The notes under the pieces: model-generated
The model's database searches: none
Told to the model about the DNA's origin: nothing
The model's input: the letters and a program-made list of their open reading frames with translations, nothing else
Translations under genes and position numbers: made by a program
In this document: positions 59,338 through 64,000 of the stretch, piece after piece
How the letters are laid out: each line of letters starts with the position of its first letter
Numbering within the stretch: position 1 is the first letter of the stretch
NCBI RefSeq assembly: GCF_013408825.1
Contig: NZ_JACCBZ010000003.1
Coordinates: 496,001-560,000 of the forward strand
DNA length: 64,000 bases
Reading direction: 5' to 3'
Source: Mucilaginibacter tundrae
GTDB taxonomy: Bacteria > Bacteroidota > Bacteroidia > Sphingobacteriales > Sphingobacteriaceae

Positions 59338-62300
59338 CTATAGTTCATCTTCATTCGGCTTATAATTCTTCTCTAACTCGGCTAACTTTTCTTTACCATA
59401 CGCGAATTTGGTAATGGTATAGTACAGCACCGGAACTATAAATATTGCCAATGAAGTTGCTGCAAGCATACCACCAAATACTGTCCAGCCGATAGTTTGC
59501 CTGGCCTGCGCGCCCGCACCTGATGCAAATACCAATGGCAATACACCTAATATAAACGCCATTGACGTCATGATTATCGGCCTCAAACGTAATTTTACAG
59601 CATCAAGTGTCGCTTCTTCCAGCGGTATCCCCCTATCGACTCGCTCTTTAGCGAATTCTACAATAAGGATGGCATTCTTGGCAGCTAAACCTATCAAAGT
59701 AATTAAACCAATCTGAGCATAAACGTTATTGGTTAAACCCGGCTTAAAGTTCAAGAAAAGTATAGCTCCAAATGCACCCAAAGGTACCGCGAGCAATACT
59801 GAAAACGGCACCGACCAACTTTCATACAAAGCGGCAAGGAATAAGAATACGAATCCAATAGAAAGCATAAAAATGTACACCGTTTTTGAACCTGACAATA
59901 ATTCTTCACGACTTAATCCTGAAAATTCGTAGCCAAATCCTTGTGGTAATGTTTGATCCGCTACCTCTTTTAATGCGGTTAAGGCATCACCACTACTGTA
60001 CCCGGGAGCCGAGCCACCATCTATTTCCGCAGAACGGAACAAATTATAGTGTGATATTAATGGCGCGTTTTGAATCAGTTTGTAAGAGGTTAACGTGCTT
60101 AAAGGCACCATTGCACCTTGTTGGTTACGCACAAAATACTGACCGATATTTTGGATACTCGTTCGATAATTAGTGTCGGCCTGTGCCACTACGTGAAAAT
60201 CACGTCCATAAATAGTGAAATCATTAATATATGAGCTCCCCATATAGGTTTGCAGGGCATTATCAATGTCGCTAATGGAAATGCCTAGTTTTTTTGCTTT
60301 TTCCCGGTCGATAGTTAATTGGTAAGCAGGCGTACTTGCGGTAAAAAATGAGAATGCTTTTGCTATTTCTTTTCGTTTATTAATAGCAATAGTGAAGTTT
60401 TTCAGTGTCTGTTCAAAAACTTTAATGTCACCGCCGGCTGCTTTTTGCTCTAATATAAATGAGAAACCGCCGGTACTACCTAAACCAGGTATGGCGGGAG
60501 GTTGAATTACTACCAGATTAGCTTCTCTAAATCTTGATAATCTTTTTTGTAAATTGGCTGTAATAGCCCCTATTTGTAAGCTATCTGCAGTACGTTCATC
60601 CCACGGCTTTAGCTGCACAAATATGGTAGCACTGCTTGATTTACTCGCAAAACTCACCACATTTAATCCTCCTAAAGCTGCATAATGCAATATACCGGGT
60701 ACACTATCCAATACATGCATCATTTGGTTCAATACAGCAACTGTACGTTGGGTTGATGCCGCTTCGGGCAAATCATAAGTAATATATAATCGGCCATCAT
60801 CTTCCAATGGAATAAACCCACTTGGTTTCTTTTTAAATAGCAGAATGGTTCCGATAACTATACATACCAATATGATAATTACAAATTTTGAGTTTTTAAT
60901 CGCCTTATCAACCCCATTCTTATATTTACCCGTAACACGTTCAAACCATGCGTTAAATTTAAAGAACAGCTTGTCCAATCCGCCTGATTTTTCATCAAGT
61001 TTGTGCGGGCGTAAGATCAAAGTACACAATGCGGGGGTTAATGATAGTGCTACGAAGGCTGATATCAATACAGATATAGCGATGGTTATCGCAAACTGCT
61101 GGTAAAGCCGCCCCACTATGCCTGGTATAAACCCAACAGGTACAAACACCGCCGCCAATATTAACGCGATAGCGATTACCGGTGCAGATATATCGGCCAT
61201 TGCATGTGTAGTAGCCTCTTTGGGCGACATGCCCTTTTCATCCATATAATGCTGAACCGCTTCTACCACCACAATGGCGTCATCCACAACAATACCTATC
61301 GCCAATACAAAACCAAATAGCGTTAATGTATTTATAGTGAAGTTTAATGGTATAAAAAAGATGAACGTACCAATAATAGACACCGGGATTGCCAATACGG
61401 GTATCAGCGTGGTACGCCAGCTTTGTAAAAACAGGAACACCACTATAATTACCAGCACCAGTGCTATAACAAGGGTCTCAACAACCTCATGCACCGATAC
61501 TTTAACCACAGTTATTGATTCGAACGGAACCACATAATCAATATCAGCCGGGAAAGATTTTTTCAACTCATTCATAGTCGCGTAAACCGCATCAGCAGTA
61601 GCAAGCGCGTTACTGCCCGGCGCCTGGTATATCAACAGGTACGAAGCCCGTTTACCATCAACATATGAATTATTAGCGTAGTTAAATTTACCCAGTTCAA
61701 CACGGGCTACATCTTTTAAATGTACAACCGCGCCATTATTGGGTTGTGTCTTTACTATCACGTTTCCAAACTCCTCAGGTTCGGTTAAGCGGCCTTGAAC
61801 CAATACCGTATATTCAAAAGGCTGTTGTTTCTCCTGTGGGGTACCACCAACTATACCGGCCGCGACTTGCGCGTTTTGCTCGTTTAACGCCGCGGTAACA
61901 TCAGCAGCGGTCATGCCAAGCGCAGCCAGTTTATCAGGCTTTAACCAAATACGCATACTAAAGTCATCGGCACGGGTAACAACATCACCAACCCCTGCGG
62001 TACTTGTCAACGCGTCTTTTATAAATACGTTAGTATAGTTATCCATAAAGGTAACATCGTGAGTTCCCTTAGGGGCAAATAGCGCCACCAGCATTAATAT
62101 ACTTGGATTTTTTTTACGAACAGTTAAGCCCAAACGCTGCACATCCTGTGGTAAACTTGGTGTCGCGATACCCACACGATTTTGTACATCAAGGGCGGCA
62201 ATATCTATATTAGTACCCACCTCAAAGTTGGCTATCATACTCATTTGGCCGTTACTGGTACTATTGCTTTGCAGGTAGGTCATGCCTGGTGTACCATTTA

Positions 62301-62508
62301 CCTGTACTTCAATAGGTGTTGCTACCGTTTGTTCTAATGTTACGGCATCCGCACCCGGGTAATTAGCCGTAATCTGCACTGTTGGTGGTGTAATTTCCGG
62401 ATATTGCCCTATTGATAAAGTGGTTATAGATAAAATACCAACCACAACAATTACTAATGAAATAACTATTGCTGTAACCGGCCTTCTTATAAAAGTATCT
62501 GCGATCAT
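59338..62508 (-). CDS. RND efflux pump inner-membrane subunit (HAE1/AcrB family)
   Basis: A 1056-residue hydrophobe/amphiphile exporter. The start ADTFIRRPVTAIVISLVIVVVGI is the first helix, followed by two large periplasmic loops after TM1 and TM7. VVDDAIVVVEAVQHYMDEKG near 405-424 supplies the paired Asp of the proton relay, and LKLRPIIMTSMAFILGVLPL near 960-979 is the family's TM11 region. It pumps lipophilic drugs, dyes or solvents out of the cell with the adaptor and TolC encoded upstream. Substrate is unknown. The terminator at 59275 marks the operon end. Confidence 0.95.
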   Translation of the reverse strand: MIADTFIRRPVTAIVISLVIVVVGILSITTLSIGQYPEITPPTVQITANYPGADAVTLEQTVATPIEVQVNGTPGMTYLQSNSTSNGQMSMIANFEVGTNIDIAALDVQNRVGIATPSLPQDVQRLGLTVRKKNPSILMLVALFAPKGTHDVTFMDNYTNVFIKDALTSTAGVGDVVTRADDFSMRIWLKPDKLAALGMTAADVTAALNEQNAQVAAGIVGGTPQEKQQPFEYTVLVQGRLTEPEEFGNVIVKTQPNNGAVVHLKDVARVELGKFNYANNSYVDGKRASYLLIYQAPGSNALATADAVYATMNELKKSFPADIDYVVPFESITVVKVSVHEVVETLVIALVLVIIVVFLFLQSWRTTLIPVLAIPVSIIGTFIFFIPLNFTINTLTLFGFVLAIGIVVDDAIVVVEAVQHYMDEKGMSPKEATTHAMADISAPVIAIALILAAVFVPVGFIPGIVGRLYQQFAITIAISVLISAFVALSLTPALCTLILRPHKLDEKSGGLDKLFFKFNAWFERVTGKYKNGVDKAIKNSKFVIIILVCIVIGTILLFKKKPSGFIPLEDDGRLYITYDLPEAASTQRTVAVLNQMMHVLDSVPGILHYAALGGLNVVSFASKSSSATIFVQLKPWDERTADSLQIGAITANLQKRLSRFREANLVVIQPPAIPGLGSTGGFSFILEQKAAGGDIKVFEQTLKNFTIAINKRKEIAKAFSFFTASTPAYQLTIDREKAKKLGISISDIDNALQTYMGSSYINDFTIYGRDFHVVAQADTNYRTSIQNIGQYFVRNQQGAMVPLSTLTSYKLIQNAPLISHYNLFRSAEIDGGSAPGYSSGDALTALKEVADQTLPQGFGYEFSGLSREELLSGSKTVYIFMLSIGFVFLFLAALYESWSVPFSVLLAVPLGAFGAILFLNFKPGLTNNVYAQIGLITLIGLAAKNAILIVEFAKERVDRGIPLEEATLDAVKLRLRPIIMTSMAFILGVLPLVFASGAGAQARQTIGWTVFGGMLAATSLAIFIVPVLYYTITKFAYGKEKLAELEKNYKPNEDEL

Positions 62509-62565
62509 TCGTTTGCTGTTAGAAAGATGAATTCCGTGTTGTTATTGTGTAATTCTTATAGCTGA

Positions 62566-63696
62566 TTATTTTCCTGCTCCCGTACTTCCGCTCGCACCGG
62601 CCGCTCCCGGTTTGCCAAGTGTGATTTTGCCTTTATCGCGCAAGCGCTGAAAGCCATCGGTTATTACCTGGTCGCCTTGTTTCAATCCTGATAAAACAAC
62701 CACATCATCACCTATGCGCGGGCCCAATTTTACCTTATGCTGTATGGCAATAGTATCCTGCGATACAAAAACAAAATACTCGCCCATTTGCTCCGTTACC
62801 GATTTGTACGGAATTTGCAAACGCTCTCCTGATGCACTATTAAGCACCAATAGCACGCAGCTCATACCATCTTTAAGTACATCGTTATCATTATCAAACT
62901 GCACCCGCACTATTATGGTACCGGTTCCGTTGTTCACGCCCCTGTCAATGGTTAAAATTTTACCGGGCTTGTTATAAGTGGTACCATCTGATAGTTGTAA
63001 TTTAAAAGTTGAATCGGTAGCATGTTTTTGGTAGGTATAAAACCGGCTGATGTCCTGTTCATTTACCACAATATCAACCCCAATTGGCTGCTCACTTGAT
63101 ATGGTATTTAATAAGGTAGTACCCGGGCTAACTTCAGACCCTAACCTAACCTGAGATATACCGATCCTACCTGTAAATGGTGCGGTAATAGTAGCATAAG
63201 AAAGATCTGTTTTGGCTGATAGCACCGCGGCATTAGCTACCTGAACATTTGCCTTTCCCGATTCATATGCTGCCTGTGCCTGGTCAACAGTTTGGCGGGC
63301 AACGGCATCATTTTTAAGGAGCATGGTATATCTGTCAATGTCTTTTTGATCCTTAACCAGGTTAGCTTTAGCGCTGGCCAAATTAGCCACTGCCTGATCA
63401 TAAGCAGCAACATATTTTCGACGGTCTATTTCATATAGTGGTGTACCTTTTTTTACTACATCGCCTTCCTTAAAGTAAATAGCAGTAATAAAGCCTGCTA
63501 CCTGGCTGCGTAATTCTACTGAATTTAACGCCACTACTGAACCCTGGTAGTTATCGTAATAAACCGCGTCGGCAGTCTTTGCCTCTGCAACGTAAACAGG
63601 TGTCGGTGGCAATGCTGTGCTTTTTGCATCTTTTTGATGGCATGCCGAAAAGAACAGCGTTAACGGACTTAATAATAATATATATTTATGCTTCAT
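62566..63696 (-). CDS. RND efflux periplasmic adaptor subunit
   Basis: About 376 residues from ATG 63696 (MKHKYILLLSPLTLFF; a start at 63711 is also possible). A lipobox near residue 14-18 (FFSAC) indicates a lipoprotein. The barrel-sandwich (lipoyl) domain includes SVVALNSVELRSQVAGFITAIYFKEGD near 55-80 and APFTGRIGISQVRLGSEVSPGTTLL near 175-200. A helical hairpin lies at about 100-165 (QAVANLASAKANLVKDQKDID), followed by beta-barrel and membrane-proximal domains. It links AcrB-like and TolC-like parts. The C-terminal tail is Gly/Ser/Ala-rich. Confidence 0.93.
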   Translation of the reverse strand: MKHKYILLLSPLTLFFSACHQKDAKSTALPPTPVYVAEAKTADAVYYDNYQGSVVALNSVELRSQVAGFITAIYFKEGDVVKKGTPLYEIDRRKYVAAYDQAVANLASAKANLVKDQKDIDRYTMLLKNDAVARQTVDQAQAAYESGKANVQVANAAVLSAKTDLSYATITAPFTGRIGISQVRLGSEVSPGTTLLNTISSEQPIGVDIVVNEQDISRFYTYQKHATDSTFKLQLSDGTTYNKPGKILTIDRGVNNGTGTIIVRVQFDNDNDVLKDGMSCVLLVLNSASGERLQIPYKSVTEQMGEYFVFVSQDTIAIQHKVKLGPRIGDDVVVLSGLKQGDQVITDGFQRLRDKGKITLGKPGAAGASGSTGAGK

Positions 63697-63713
63697 ATTG
63701 TGATAATTCATGT

Positions 63714-64000
63714 TTATTGTACATTAAGTATACCTAATGCTTTTTCAAGATCTATTTTGCTCGATAGCAATTGGAACAACGCGTTATAATAATTTAATTC
63801 GGCAGTACGTAAGTCAGATTGCGCTATAATAACATCCAGATACGTTTTTATTCCTTCGCGATATTGCAGGCTTACTACCTTATATACATCTTTAGCAAGG
63901 TCGACATTCTGATTTAATAACTGCCAGTTGGTATAATTGCTTTTATAGTCTGACAGCGCCTGCACATACTCTGTATTAATAGTGTTCTGTGAGTTTACAA
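63714..64000 (-). CDS. TolC-like outer-membrane efflux protein (5' end outside window)
   Basis: The minus-strand frame ending at 63714 remains open to the window's right edge (it does not start at the GTG at 63965). The last residues show a heptad-like helix, then SLQYREGIKTYLDVIIAQSDLRTAELNYYNALF, a hallmark of the NodT/TolC C-terminal helix. The stop lies 17 bases before the adaptor start at 63696, giving the operon order TolC-adaptor-permease. Only the C-terminal part can be judged. Confidence 0.88.
   Translation of the reverse strand, partial: VNSQNTINTEYVQALSDYKSNYTNWQLLNQNVDLAKDVYKVVSLQYREGIKTYLDVIIAQSDLRTAELNYYNALFQLLSSKIDLEKALGILNVQ

Noticed and set aside
1..64000. CRISPR arrays, prophage, insertion sequences, tRNA or rRNA genes
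   Set aside because: No regularly spaced identical repeats, transposase or integrase frames, or cloverleaf-like sequences were seen by eye. A dedicated search was not possible.

Overview
The window looks like chromosomal DNA of a Bacteroidota bacterium, most likely family Sphingobacteriaceae (Mucilaginibacter/Pedobacter-like). The evidence is moderate G+C, -7 boxes of the TAnnTTTG type, families largely confined to this phylum (DUF4296, DUF4251, DUF4905, DUF5777, CE2 SGNH esterases, DUF3857 pairs), ECF sigma genes followed by an anti-sigma-like/outer-membrane gene, and palindromic intergenic repeats beginning TTGTCATT. The genus is inferred from memory of these families, not computed. No rRNA, tRNA, CRISPR array, IS element or prophage was recognised.

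Layout: 1-7652 (minus) is a surface-polysaccharide locus with two polymerase/ligase-type membrane proteins (one cut by the window edge), a Wzx-type flippase and four glycosyltransferases, most of them overlapping. 7653-7926 is a divergent regulatory region with two related hairpins. 7927-11554 (plus) is an ECF sigma operon: sigma factor, inner-membrane/beta-barrel fusion, YceI lipocalin-like protein, DUF5777 barrel. 11893-13324 holds a GH43 glycosidase and a tiny secreted peptide. 13484-17337 is a convergent two-component pair, an NtrC-type regulator and a hybrid kinase with its own HPt. 17658-21145 holds an MHS-type transporter, small unknown genes and an SDR oxidoreductase. 21402-23763 is DUF4905, a LysM/RlpA-like protein and uridine kinase. 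23803-25207 encodes a two-subunit 3-oxoacid CoA-transferase. 25313-30671 carries a disordered acidic protein, a CE2 esterase, MutS2 with a DUF4296 lipoprotein, and the PLP-homeostasis protein YggS.

30676-36530 is mostly housekeeping: GNAT, aspartokinase, YjbQ, FabF, HtpG. 36609-36915 is a cluster of three interspersed repeats. 37030-41053 has DUF4251 and a compact ethanolamine module (EutB, EutC, permease) with no microcompartment genes. 41542-44544 is alanyl-tRNA synthetase, which carries a roughly 109-residue in-frame insertion of very low G+C. Beside it is a ParE-like toxin-antitoxin pair with a possible operator. 45196-49301 is a pair of secreted DUF3857 proteins, one with an intact transglutaminase triad. 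49418-52786 holds a MerR regulator, ComEC and a secreted protein. 52971-56264 (minus) is a four-gene operon: a ferritin-like di-iron protein, BioA (with a heptanucleotide tandem repeat in its coding sequence), a NUDIX hydrolase and a CDF metal transporter with a Cys-rich tail. 56443-58255 is an aspartate aminotransferase and an outer-membrane barrel. 58658-59233 is a TMEM175-type channel. 59338-64000 (minus) is a tripartite RND efflux operon in the order TolC (cut), adaptor, AcrB.

The strongest items for follow-up are the low-G+C insertion in AlaRS, the heptamer repeat in bioA, the di-iron protein translationally close to bioA, the sigma/double-membrane fusion operon, and the related palindromic repeats. 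I did not find an obviously new defence or mobile system.
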